A stretch of DNA of 44,228 bases. It comes from Gammaproteobacteria bacterium (lineage in GTDB: Bacteria > Pseudomonadota > Gammaproteobacteria > Xanthomonadales > Rhodanobacteraceae). Below the pieces are notes generated by a model. The model worked only from the letters and a program-made list of their open reading frames with translations, had not been told where the DNA came from and did not search any database. This document shows positions 34,331 to 42,359 of the stretch, one piece after another. The position numbers and the translations under genes were made by a program. The stretch lies in the NCBI GenBank assembly GCA_021324095.1, contig JAJPJT010000125.1, positions 1 to 44,228 of the forward strand, given 5' to 3'. Positions within the stretch are counted from its first letter, which is position 1. The number at the start of each line of letters is the position of its first letter.

Positions 34331-35161
34331 TTAGGAGTCAAATGTCGATACAACACGATATTTGTTTCCCAACATGTTGATTTCACCTGGAAGATCTCGT
34401 TCTGCCACGATCAGTGCTTCTACTTCACTCGTGCTGAAGGCGGATTCGAGCACATCAATGACACCCGCGTCCTTGCTGCCTTGGTCGGTACCGATTTGCA
34501 GAGGCACCGATCCGCGAATGTGGTGGAGGCGCAGCTTGTGGCCGCCACGAAAATGCAGGCGGGCGACGATTTCCTGGCCGGGGTAGCAGCCCTTGTCAAA
34601 CGATACTGCACCCAGCCGTTCGAGGCCGAGTGCGGGAGGGAGGAAGCGCCGGTCGCCTTGATGCAGGGTCGGCCAGCCCGCGCGAATGTCGGCCAGACGC
34701 CACGAGTCCGCGACAGTGGGTTCGGGACTGGGATCGGCGCTCTCGCGCCTCAGCCGCAGGCTGCGCTCGCCGTAACCCAGAACGATGTCTTGTCTGTCCG
34801 TCCTGGCGAGTCCCATCGGCAAGCCGCCATCGATGTAACCGCCGAACGTGCAGGTGGTGAGCGCCGCCTGCATTCTCAGCACATACCTGGCAAGTCCGCC
34901 GCGCACTTCCTCGGCGTCACCACCCCTCAGCACCGCGAGCAGGCGACCATCGCCGACGTCGGCCAGATGCATCAGCGCCTGGACCCGGCCTCGGGCATCG
35001 AGCCACGCATTCCACTGCCAATGTCCGGACTGCAAGGCGTGCACGTCTCCCGAGAATTGCGCCTGCGCAAAGCGGCGCGCGTCGGCGCCGTCGATCACAA
35101 TGCATTGCACTCGGGCAAGAAAGGCGGGTGGCATGGTCGCGAGCAGTGTCCAGCGAGGCAT
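34331..35161 (-). CDS. ygfZ: Folate-binding YgfZ protein (Fe-S enzyme maintenance)
   Basis: A 276-residue GcvT-like folate-binding protein that helps repair or mature Fe-S enzymes. The family signature KGCYPGQEIVARLHFRG is intact with its Cys; LDARGRVQALMHL and WRLADIRAGWP are typical. E. coli ygfZ lies beside sdhE-ygfX; here it stands divergent from the SDHAF4-like gene, 66 bp away. Start uncertain: ATG 35161 or ATG 35134. A possible promoter (TTGTCG-17-GATAAC) ends only two bases before 35161, which favours 35134 if real. Confidence 0.93.
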   Translation of the reverse strand: MPRWTLLATMPPAFLARVQCIVIDGADARRFAQAQFSGDVHALQSGHWQWNAWLDARGRVQALMHLADVGDGRLLAVLRGGDAEEVRGGLARYVLRMQAALTTCTFGGYIDGGLPMGLARTDRQDIVLGYGERSLRLRRESADPSPEPTVADSWRLADIRAGWPTLHQGDRRFLPPALGLERLGAVSFDKGCYPGQEIVARLHFRGGHKLRLHHIRGSVPLQIGTDQGSKDAGVIDVLESAFSTSEVEALIVAERDLPGEINMLGNKYRVVSTFDS

Positions 35162-35227
35162 ACGTTATCAGTGCGCCGGAACAGTGCGACAATGCACATC
35201 AGACGCACTGACATCCGAACTACAGCC

Positions 35228-35395
35228 ATGGCATCGCTCCCCGACTCGCCCACCCAACCAGAATCGGCCGAAACGCCTCCGGCGCCCGCGCAACGCGAGA
35301 ATGCGGGCCGCGAAAGACCGACACCCGAAGGCGACGGCCTCGACCCGACCCGTTACGGCGATTGGGAGAAGAACGGACGCTGCATCGACTTTTAG
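35228..35395 (+). CDS. SDHAF4-like (DUF1674) succinate dehydrogenase assembly factor
   Basis: A 55-residue gene that automatic callers may miss. The C-terminal half (GDGLDPTRYGDWEKNGRCIDF, one residue longer than I can quote in full) is the DUF1674 signature: GDGLDPTRYGDWE then GR and a final DF. The first 30 residues are Pro/Glu/Ala-rich and disordered. In eukaryotes SDHAF4 binds flavinylated SdhA and protects it until it meets SdhB. Bacterial members lack direct study as far as I know. Starts before the sdh operon with a 252-bp gap. An upstream in-frame ATG at 35192 is possible but less likely. Confidence 0.85.
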   Translation: MASLPDSPTQPESAETPPAPAQRENAGRERPTPEGDGLDPTRYGDWEKNGRCIDF

Positions 35396-35647
35396 TCGGA
35401 TCGCCGATCGCCATTGTCCGGGCAATCTGACGAGAACGGCTCCTCTATCCTCGATACGCTAGAACGGCCAGGTGATCGTCTTTGGCCAGGTAATTCGAGG
35501 CGTGACGCCACGAAAGCCGCATCGCATGCCCTTCGCTCATGAGTGCTGCCTTCGCAGCAAGCCGTGTTCGTGCGAGAATGGAGAGCGATCGCTGGCGATC
35601 GTGCCGGCGTGGGGACAGCATCCGCAAGCGTGAGCAGGAATCCGACC

Positions 35648-36070
35648 ATGCCCAATAGCCGCCCGACGTCGCCGCACCTCGGCATTTATCGCTGGCGCGT
35701 GAACATGTGGCAGTCGACGCTGCATCGGTTGACCGGGTTGTTCCTTTGCATCGGGACGGTGTTCGTGACGTGGGGACTGATTGCGGCGGCGTCGAGCGGT
35801 GCGGCGTGGGGCGCGTTTGCGGGATTCTCCGGCAGCTGGATCGGCCAGATCCTGTGGTTCCTGTGGGTATGGTCGCTGCTGTTCCATTTGTGCAATGGCT
35901 TCCAGCACCTGATGCGGGACGTCGGCATGAACTATGGACCCGCGAATCGGGACCGCACGCACAATCCGGTTTACTGGTCCGGCGGGTGGGCGATCATCGC
36001 CATCAGCGTCGTGCTGACGATTGCGGTGTGGCTGCTGCTGATCCTGCGCGTGGCGGGAGGTGCGGCATGA
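35648..36070 (+). CDS. sdhC: Succinate dehydrogenase cytochrome b556 subunit
   Basis: A 140-residue inner-membrane subunit of complex II that binds haem b and quinone with SdhD. Three helices; the N-terminal HLGIYRWRVNMWQSTLHRLTG and the haem-ligand region FHLCNGFQHLMRD are typical. Overlaps sdhD by ATGA. The start at 35648 (MPNSRPTSPH) is preferred over the longer upstream frame. The 252 bp before it should contain the operon promoter. Confidence 0.95.
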   Translation: MPNSRPTSPHLGIYRWRVNMWQSTLHRLTGLFLCIGTVFVTWGLIAAASSGAAWGAFAGFSGSWIGQILWFLWVWSLLFHLCNGFQHLMRDVGMNYGPANRDRTHNPVYWSGGWAIIAISVVLTIAVWLLLILRVAGGAA

Positions 36071-36480
36071 GCGCTTATCCGGGACAGGACGGTTTGCGCA
36101 ATCCACTGAAAGTTGCGCGCGGCGATGGCGCGTCGGGGACCGGCACGCGCCACTGGTGGCTGCAGCGTGTCACCGCCGTCGCGCTGGTCCCGCTCTCCAT
36201 CTGGTTCGTGTTCCTGATCGGCGGCTTGATGCACGCCACGTATCCGGTCGTGCTCGCGTCGATCGCGCAGCCCGTCCACGCGATCTTCCTGATCATCCTG
36301 AGCGTGTGCCTGTTCTGGCACGGTGCGCTGGGCCTGCAGGTGATCATCGAGGATTACGTGCACACGCGCTGGATCGAAGTGACCTTGCAGATCGCGCTGC
36401 GCTTCGGCGCGATCCTGGGCGCCGTGGCTTGCGTGATGGCCGTCCTCTCCGTATGGCTGACCGGCACCGGTTACTACTGA
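36067..36480 (+). CDS. sdhD: Succinate dehydrogenase membrane anchor subunit
   Basis: A 137-residue anchor subunit with three helices. The entry HWWLQRVTAVALVPLSIWF and the haem/quinone region FWHGALGLQVIIEDYVH match the SdhD family. Its start overlaps sdhC (ATGA), giving coupled synthesis of the two membrane partners. 39 bp to sdhA. Confidence 0.95.
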   Translation: MSAYPGQDGLRNPLKVARGDGASGTGTRHWWLQRVTAVALVPLSIWFVFLIGGLMHATYPVVLASIAQPVHAIFLIILSVCLFWHGALGLQVIIEDYVHTRWIEVTLQIALRFGAILGAVACVMAVLSVWLTGTGYY

Positions 36481-36519
36481 ATCGAACCTCGTTGACCGAA
36501 GCCCCGACAAGGGACAGAC

Positions 36520-38316
36520 ATGCCTCAAGAAAGTTACAGGGTGGAAACGCATCAGTACGATGTGGTGGTCGTCGGCGCCGGTGGCGCGGGGTTGCGCGCC
36601 ACCATGGGACTGGCCGCCAAGGGCCTTTCCGCCGCCTGCGTCACCAAGGTGTTTCCAACCCGCTCGCATACGGTCGCGGCGCAGGGTGGCGTGGCGGCCG
36701 CGCTCGGCAACATGGGCGAGGACGACTGGCGCTATCACTTCTACGACACGGTCAAGGGCGGTGACTGGTTGGGCGACCAGGACGCGGTCGAGTACATGTG
36801 CCGCGAGGCAATTCCGGCGATCATCGAACTCGAACATTTCGGCGTGCCGTTTTCGCGCACGCCGGAGGGCAAGATCTACCAGCGCCCGTTCGGCGGCATG
36901 ACCACGCGCTACGGCGAAGGGGTTGCGCAGCGCACCTGTGCCGCGGCCGACCGCACCGGCCACGCGATCCTGCACACGCTTTATACCCAGGCGCTGAAGC
37001 ACGACGCCAAGTTTTTCGTCGAGTACTTTGCGACCGACCTCGTGAAGGACCCCCGCGACGGCCGCATCGTGGGCGTGCTCGCGATCGATTTGAACGAAGG
37101 CACGCTGCACCTGTTCCAGGGCCACGCCATCGTGCTGGCTACCGGCGGTTACGGACGCGCTTATTTCTCGTGCACATCGGCGCATACCTGCACGGGGGAC
37201 GGCGGTGGCATGGTGCTGCGTGCCGGACTGGCGCTGCAGGACCTGGAATTCGTGCAGTTCCATCCCACCGGCATCTACGGTTCCGGTTGCCTCATCACCG
37301 AAGGCTCGCGCGGCGAGGGCGGGTATCTCACGAATTCCAAGGGCGAGCGTTTCATGGAACGCTATGCGCCGAACGCAAAGGACCTCGCCTCCCGCGACGT
37401 CGTCAGCCGCGCGATCACCATGGAGATCCGCGAGGGCAGGGGCGTCGGTGAGCATGCCGACCACGTGCATCTCAATCTCGCGCACCTCGGGGCCGATGTG
37501 CTGCGCGAGCGGTTGCCCGGCATTTCCGAAACGGCGCGCATCTTCGCGGGCGTCGACGTCACCAAGGAACCCATTCCGGTGCTGCCGACCGTGCACTACG
37601 ACATGGGCGGCATTCCGACCAACTACCACGGCGAGGTCGTGCAGAAGGTCGGCGACGATCCCGACGTGGTGGTGCCGGGCCTGTTCGCGATCGGCGAAGC
37701 GGCCTGCGTGTCGGTGCACGGTGCCAACCGCCTTGGTTCCAATTCGTTGCTGGACCTCGTGGTGTTCGGCCGCGCGGTTGCGAACCGCTGCGCGGAGCTG
37801 ATCAGGCCTGATACGCCACACTACGACTTGCCCTCGGACGCGCTCGATCCGGCATTGACGCACCTCGACAAGTTGCGCCACGCCGACGGTGGCACGCCGA
37901 CCGCCGCCTTGCGGCTCAGGATGCAGAAGACGATGCAGGCCGATGCCGCCGTGTTCCGCACTGCGGAAACCTTGCGGGAGGGCTGCCGGAAGATCGACGA
38001 AGTCTATGCGGGCTTCGAGGACATCCGCGTCACCGACCGCTCGTTGATCTGGAATTCCGACCTCGTCGAAACCTTCGAATTGGCCAACCTGCTGGCGCAG
38101 GCCGTGGGCACCATGCATTCGGCCGAGCAACGTCCGGAGAGCCGCGGCGCGCACGCACGCGAGGATTTCCCCGAACGCGATGACGTCAACTGGATGAAGC
38201 ACACGCTGGTTGCCGTGGACGACAACGGCCGATGTGCGTTCGACTATCGGCCGGTGCATTCGAACACCATGACGGACGAAGTCCAGACGGTGCCGCCGAA
38301 GAAACGGGTGTATTGA
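36520..38316 (+). CDS. sdhA: Succinate dehydrogenase flavoprotein subunit
   Basis: A 598-residue catalytic subunit that oxidises succinate to fumarate and passes electrons to SdhB. FAD is held covalently at His50 ([10 protein letters not shown]); the Rossmann motif [21 protein letters not shown], the active-site region [20 protein letters not shown] and the [14 protein letters not shown] region are all present. Normal length. Its flavinylation is the step served by SdhE and SDHAF4-type factors, both encoded nearby. Confidence 0.98.
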   Translation: MPQESYRVETHQYDVVVVGAGGAGLRATMGLAAKGLSAACVTKVFPTRSHTVAAQGGVAAALGNMGEDDWRYHFYDTVKGGDWLGDQDAVEYMCREAIPAIIELEHFGVPFSRTPEGKIYQRPFGGMTTRYGEGVAQRTCAAADRTGHAILHTLYTQALKHDAKFFVEYFATDLVKDPRDGRIVGVLAIDLNEGTLHLFQGHAIVLATGGYGRAYFSCTSAHTCTGDGGGMVLRAGLALQDLEFVQFHPTGIYGSGCLITEGSRGEGGYLTNSKGERFMERYAPNAKDLASRDVVSRAITMEIREGRGVGEHADHVHLNLAHLGADVLRERLPGISETARIFAGVDVTKEPIPVLPTVHYDMGGIPTNYHGEVVQKVGDDPDVVVPGLFAIGEAACVSVHGANRLGSNSLLDLVVFGRAVANRCAELIRPDTPHYDLPSDALDPALTHLDKLRHADGGTPTAALRLRMQKTMQADAAVFRTAETLREGCRKIDEVYAGFEDIRVTDRSLIWNSDLVETFELANLLAQAVGTMHSAEQRPESRGAHAREDFPERDDVNWMKHTLVAVDDNGRCAFDYRPVHSNTMTDEVQTVPPKKRVY

Positions 38317-38407
38317 GAGCAGGGGTGAGGAAGAGGGAGCAGGGACGAGCGAAACCCCTCACTCCCAACCCCGCTCATCCCCAGTCCCTAATCCCTAATC
38401 CCTCCTG
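38317..38407. repeat. Imperfect G-rich/C-rich inverted repeat between sdhA and sdhB
   Basis: A purine-rich arm (GAGCAGGGGTGAGG and on) is followed by a pyrimidine-rich arm (CCCCTCACTCCCAACCCCGC) and by CCCTAATCCCTAATCCC. Likely a dispersed intergenic element of the group seen also at sdhE, before lolC and at lolD. It separates two genes usually only a few bases apart. Confidence 0.6.
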
Positions 38408-38417
38408 GATTTAAGCC

Positions 38418-39197
38418 ATGGCTGAATTCACATTGCCGCAGATGTCGAAGGTGAAGAAGGGCAAGCACTACGCCGCGAAGCCCGGCGCAAAGAAGGTGCG
38501 TACCTTCCGCGTTTACCGCTGGGATCCGGACGTCGGCGGCAATCCGCGCCTGGACAGCTACGAGGTGGACGTCACAGGCTCGGCGATGGTTCTCGACGTC
38601 CTGCTGAAGATCAAGAACGAGATCGACCCCACGCTGACGCTGCGCCGGTCGTGCCGCGAAGGCGTTTGCGGCTCATGCGCAATGAACATCGATGGCGAGA
38701 ACACGCTGGCGTGCACGAAGGGGCTCGACGAATTGCCGGCGGGCGATGTCAGCGTCTATCCCTTGCCGCACATGCCCGTGGTGAAGGACCTGGTGCCGGA
38801 CCTGACGCACTTCTATGCGCAGTACGCATCGATCAAGCCGTGGTTGCAGACGCAGAGCTCGCCGGGCGCGCACGAGCGGCTGCAGTCGCCCGAAGATCGC
38901 AAAAAGCTCGACGGCTTGTACGAATGCATCCTGTGTGCGTGCTGCAGCACGGCGTGCCCAAGTTACTGGTGGAATCCGGATCGCTTCCTCGGCCCGGCGA
39001 TACTGCTGCAGGCGTACCGCTGGATCGTCGATTCGCGCGACGAGGCCACGGGCGAGCGGCTTGATCATCTCGACGATCCGTTCCGGCTTTACCGCTGCCA
39101 CACCATCATGAACTGCACCAACACCTGTCCGAAGGGATTGAACCCGGCCAAGGCGATCGCCGGGATCAAGCAGATGCTGGTGAACCGTACCGTATGA
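38418..39197 (+). CDS. sdhB: Succinate dehydrogenase iron-sulfur subunit
   Basis: A 259-residue electron-transfer subunit. Cluster ligands: [2Fe-2S] C79, C84, C87, C99; [4Fe-4S] C170, C173, C176 with the later CP motif NTCPKG; [3Fe-4S] with C180 and the CHTIMNC region. Slightly long N-terminus with Lys-rich stretch. The stop overlaps the sdhE start by ATGA. Confidence 0.97.
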   Translation: MAEFTLPQMSKVKKGKHYAAKPGAKKVRTFRVYRWDPDVGGNPRLDSYEVDVTGSAMVLDVLLKIKNEIDPTLTLRRSCREGVCGSCAMNIDGENTLACTKGLDELPAGDVSVYPLPHMPVVKDLVPDLTHFYAQYASIKPWLQTQSSPGAHERLQSPEDRKKLDGLYECILCACCSTACPSYWWNPDRFLGPAILLQAYRWIVDSRDEATGERLDHLDDPFRLYRCHTIMNCTNTCPKGLNPAKAIAGIKQMLVNRTV

Positions 39198-39571
39198 AAA
39201 TCGGGGACTCGGGACTGGGAGCTGGGGAGCCGGCAAAGCAAGCCGGGACCGGGGACCCGGGACCGGGGACCGGGGAAGCCGGGACTTCGAACGCCGACGA
39301 CGAGAAGGCGACCGGGGGTTCTGGCAAGGCAAAATTGAAGCGCCTCCGGTGGCGTTGCCGCCGTGGCACGCGCGAACTCGACGCGCTCCTGGGTGGTTGG
39401 CTGGCATCGCATGTGTCCATGGACGACGCGCAATTCGCCGCGTTCGATTCACTGCTGGACCGGCAGGATCCCGAGTTGTGGGACTGGCTGATGGGTCATG
39501 CCGAATCGCCGCGCGATGACTGGCAGGCGATCATCGCCGAGATCCGCCGCCACGCGGGGCTGGCGGCGTGA
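39194..39571 (+). CDS. sdhE: FAD assembly factor SdhE with repeat-derived N-terminal extension
   Basis: A 125-residue SdhE (YgfY/Sdh5). The C-terminal 80 residues are a normal Sdh[17 protein letters not shown] with the RGxxE motif, [19 protein letters not shown]. SdhE promotes covalent FAD attachment to SdhA. The first 45 residues (Gly/Pro/Thr/Asp-rich, no homologue in the family) are encoded by a G-rich intergenic repeat that lies between sdhB and the SdhE core. Because the ATG overlaps the sdhB stop (ATGA), the extension is likely translated; no better internal start is obvious. Confidence 0.9.
   Translation: MKIGDSGLGAGEPAKQAGTGDPGPGTGEAGTSNADDEKATGGSGKAKLKRLRWRCRRGTRELDALLGGWLASHVSMDDAQFAAFDSLLDRQDPELWDWLMGHAESPRDDWQAIIAEIRRHAGLAA
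39245..39283 (+). repeat. Potential G-quadruplex tract in the sdhE 5' end
   Basis: Six runs of three or four G (39245-47, 39251-54, 39259-61, 39265-68, 39272-75, 39281-83) with loops of three to five bases. It fits the standard G4 rule. Part of the same G-rich repeat family as at 41513-41665. Confidence 0.7.
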
Positions 39572-40011
39572 AGGCACCGCCGGCCATCGGGTTCCATTAC
39601 CGCTCGTCTCGCTTGCTCATTCTCGCCGTGGTCCTGTTGACGGCGTTGGCGATCGCGGCCGTCTGGCTCAGCGCGGCGCCGCACTGGCTGCATCTCGCGT
39701 TGAGCCTGTTGATCGCCGCGTACGCAGGCGCTGCGTTGGGCAACATGTTGCGCCCGCATGTGCAGTCGGTGCTGTGGCGGGCCGACGGGAGCGCTGAACT
39801 GGCGCTCAGCGACCGTGTTTCGGACGGCCGTCGCGAGGCACAGGGGGCGGTGTCCGGCGCGCGCACCATGGGGCCGCTGATCGTGCTGACGTTGCGTTGG
39901 CCGCCGCGCGAACGCGAACACCTGTGGCTGCTGCCCGACAACCTGGATGCCGATACACGCCGCCGACTGCGGGTGCGGCTTGCTGCGGGAACGGACCAGG
40001 ATTCCGGGTAA
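39568..40011 (+). CDS. ygfX: YgfX (CptA-like) membrane protein, partner of SdhE
   Basis: A 147-residue protein with two hydrophobic helices (about 15-60) and a soluble C-terminal domain of DUF1434/CptA type (LIVLTLRWPPREREHLWLLPDNL). In E. coli ygfX is paired with sdhE; it was once called a toxin (CptA) acting on cell-division and shape proteins. Starts at GTG overlapping the sdhE stop by four bases (GTGA). Identity follows from the pairing and pattern. Confidence 0.82.
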   Translation: MKAPPAIGFHYRSSRLLILAVVLLTALAIAAVWLSAAPHWLHLALSLLIAAYAGAALGNMLRPHVQSVLWRADGSAELALSDRVSDGRREAQGAVSGARTMGPLIVLTLRWPPREREHLWLLPDNLDADTRRRLRVRLAAGTDQDSG

Positions 40012-40144
40012 GGGAACGCCGACAGTGGTTCAAGGTCTGAACCGCTTGCCCACGCTCTGCAATTCCATCACGCTGCATGGTGGCATGGGCTTGCAACAGT
40101 CGGCACAGCTGCCAATCCCGAGTCCCCGCTCCATTCAATAAACC

Positions 40145-40195
40145 GTCGCGCATGGCGCGACACCTTGAGTTCCCCTCTCCCCTCTGGGGAGAGGG
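40145..40195. repeat. Two adjacent hairpins (Xanthomonad REP-like) before lolC
   Basis: GTCGCGC-ATG-GCGCGAC (40145-40161) is followed by CCCTCTCCCC-TCT-GGGGAGAGGG (40173-40195). The second resembles a repeat common between Xanthomonadales genes. They lie in the 253-bp gap before lolC, which also has a CCCGAGTCCCCGCTCC tract at about 40116. Confidence 0.65.
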
Positions 40196-40264
40196 CAAAG
40201 GGTGAGGGGCCGCCATTTCGACCTCAACCTACAATTCCCGTTTTCCAGAGTCTCGGCTCATCGC

Positions 40265-41509
40265 ATGTTCCGTCCCCTCGAACTCTTCATCGGCACCCGC
40301 TACATCCGCGCCAAGCGGCGCAATCATTTCATTTCCTTCATCAGCGTGGTGTCGATGCTGGGGCTGATCATCGGCATCACCGCGCTGATCACGGTGATTT
40401 CGGTAATGAACGGGTTCGACACCGAGCTTCGCTCGCGCATCCTCGGGATGGTGTCCCAGGCGACGATCACGGGCGTGGCGGACAGCATGCCGAACTGGCA
40501 GCGCGCGCTCGCGATCGCCGAGCGGAACCCGCACGTCAAAGGCGCAGCGCCCTATGTGGAACGCGAAGCCTTCCTGCGCGGCAACTCGGCGAGCCAGGGC
40601 GCGATCGTGCGCGGCATCCTGCCGGACCAGGAACCGAAAGTTGCCGACATCGGTTCGAAGATGATCGCGGGCAAATTGTCGGCTTTGACCGAAGGCTCGT
40701 GGGGCATCGTCCTGGGCAGGGATCTCGCGCTGCAACTCGGGGTGAATCTCGGCGACAAGGTGGTGGTGTACGCGCCCGTGATCAGCGTGACGCCGATCGG
40801 CGCGGTGCCGCGGCTGCGGCGCTTCACCGTCGTCGGCATCTTCGAAGCGGGCATGCAGGAATACGACTCGGGCCTCGCCATCGTCAACATGCACGATGCC
40901 GAGAAGCTGTACCAGATGAGCGGGCCAAGCGGCATCCGCCTGAAGCTGGACGACCTGTTCGCGGCCAACCGGGTCGCGTCGGACCTCGGGAAGCAACTCG
41001 GCGACGCCTATCTCGCAAGAGGCTGGATGCAGCAGCACGCGAATTTCTTCAAAGCGATCGCAATGGAGAAGATGGTGATGTTCATCATCCTGTCGCTGAT
41101 CGTCGCAGTGGCGGCATTCAATCTGGTGTCGTCGCTGGTGATGCTGGTCACCGACAAGCAATCGGATATCGCGATCCTGCGTACGCTGGGCTCGACGCCG
41201 CGCAGCATCATGGGCGTGTTCATGATCCAGGGCATGCTGATCGGACTGATGGGCATCGTGATCGGCGTCGTCTGTGGCGTGGCACTGGCGATCAACCTGC
41301 CGTCGATCGTCGATTGGATCCAGAACATCACGGGATACGTGTTCCTCCCGGAATCGGTCTATTACATCAACAACGTGCCCAGCAAACTTCGCTGGACCGA
41401 CGTCGGCTGGATCACCGGCATGGCCTTCGTATTCTCGCTGCTTGCGACGATCTATCCCGCGTGGCGCGCGTCGCGCACGCAGCCGGCGGAGGCGCTGCGG
41501 TATGAATAA
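40265..41509 (+). CDS. lolC: Lipoprotein-releasing permease (LolC/LolE family)
   Basis: A 414-residue inner-membrane permease that extracts mature lipoproteins and hands them to LolA. One helix near the N-terminus (SFISVVSMLGLIIGITALITVISVMNGF is the family mark), a periplasmic domain (about 50-270), then three helices with SSLVMLVTDKQSDIAILRTLG and YPAWRASRTQPAEALRYE at the end. Only one permease gene sits next to lolD, so it may work as a LolF-type homodimer; a second copy elsewhere cannot be excluded. ATG at 40265 chosen from the family start. Confidence 0.92.
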   Translation: MFRPLELFIGTRYIRAKRRNHFISFISVVSMLGLIIGITALITVISVMNGFDTELRSRILGMVSQATITGVADSMPNWQRALAIAERNPHVKGAAPYVEREAFLRGNSASQGAIVRGILPDQEPKVADIGSKMIAGKLSALTEGSWGIVLGRDLALQLGVNLGDKVVVYAPVISVTPIGAVPRLRRFTVVGIFEAGMQEYDSGLAIVNMHDAEKLYQMSGPSGIRLKLDDLFAANRVASDLGKQLGDAYLARGWMQQHANFFKAIAMEKMVMFIILSLIVAVAAFNLVSSLVMLVTDKQSDIAILRTLGSTPRSIMGVFMIQGMLIGLMGIVIGVVCGVALAINLPSIVDWIQNITGYVFLPESVYYINNVPSKLRWTDVGWITGMAFVFSLLATIYPAWRASRTQPAEALRYE

Positions 41510-41512
41510 GCC

Positions 41513-41665
41513 GGGGGCTGGGGAATGGGGACTGGGGAAAGCGCGCTGGTCGCCACGCGATCGTGCTGGCGGACGGCTTGACTGCGAACCACATCCATTG
41601 TTTCGAACGTGAGCGACTCCCAACCGGCCATGTATCCCAGCCCCCAGCCCCCCGTCCCCAGCCCC
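41513..41665. repeat. Opposed G-rich and C-rich tracts at the lolC-lolD junction
   Basis: Plus-strand G-runs at 41513-41537 (loops CT, AAT, ACT) and C-runs at 41636-41665 (loops AG, AG, GT, AG) make a long inverted pair around a 98-bp spacer. Each side is a potential G-quadruplex, on opposite strands. The C-side falls in the first codons of lolD. Confidence 0.65.
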
Positions 41666-42355
41666 GCTTCTGTCGTGCTGCGGGCCAACCATATTGCCAA
41701 GACGTACAAGGAAGGCAGCCTGCGCACGCCGGTGCTGGACGATGTGAGCTTCGAGGTCAAGCGTGGCGAGACACTCGCGATCGTGGGCGCGTCGGGTTCG
41801 GGCAAGAGCACGTTGCTGCATATCGTCGGCGGTCTGGACACGCCCACCAAGGGTTCGGTGGAACTGGAAGGCCGGGAACTGTCAAAGCTGCCCGATGCCG
41901 AACGCGGGCGTGTGCGCAACCGCTCGCTGGGATTCGTCTATCAGTTCCACCACCTGTTGCCGGAATTCACCGCGCTGGAAAACGTCGCGATGCCGCTTTT
42001 GATCCGCGGCATGTCCATCGCCGATGCGCGCGAGCAATCGCAGGCGCTGCTTGAACGTGTCGGCCTCGAGCACCGCCTCGAACACAAACCCGGTGAATTG
42101 TCCGGCGGCGAACGCCAGCGTTGCGCGATGGCGCGCGCGCTGGTTACGCGCCCCGCGTGCGTGTTGGCGGACGAACCCACCGGCAACCTCGACGAGCAGA
42201 ACGCCGCGGCTCTCTACGAATTGATGCTCGAACTCAATCGCGAGATCGGCACCAGCATCGTGCTGGTCACGCATGACAAGAGCCTCGCGAGCCGCCTGGA
42301 TCGCGTGCTGGAATTGACAGGCGGGGCATTGCACCCGTTCCGGCACGACGCCTGA
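41609..42355 (+). CDS. lolD: Lipoprotein-releasing ATPase LolD
   Basis: A 248-residue ATPase that powers LolC/E. Motifs: Walker [12 protein letters not shown]-loop [10 protein letters not shown] ([15 protein letters not shown], the LolD mark), signature LSGGERQR, Walker [12 protein letters not shown], switch VTHDKSLA. The first 20 residues (Ser/Pro/Gln-rich) are encoded by the C-rich repeat and do not match the family; start codons GTG 41609 and ATG 41630 are both weak. Four bases separate its stop from the comEC start. Confidence 0.93.
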   Translation: MSDSQPAMYPSPQPPVPSPASVVLRANHIAKTYKEGSLRTPVLDDVSFEVKRGETLAIVGASGSGKSTLLHIVGGLDTPTKGSVELEGRELSKLPDAERGRVRNRSLGFVYQFHHLLPEFTALENVAMPLLIRGMSIADAREQSQALLERVGLEHRLEHKPGELSGGERQRCAMARALVTRPACVLADEPTGNLDEQNAAALYELMLELNREIGTSIVLVTHDKSLASRLDRVLELTGGALHPFRHDA

Positions 42356-42359
42356 TGAC

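Noticed and set aside
35971..38259. 762-residue minus-strand ORF opposite sdhC-sdhD-sdhA
   Set aside because: Antisense shadow of GC-rich coding DNA; low-complexity His/Arg/Gln/Asp composition and no domain, while the plus strand holds the certain sdh genes.
40229..41821. 530-residue minus-strand ORF opposite lolC
   Set aside because: Shadow ORF without recognisable motifs; lolC is certain.
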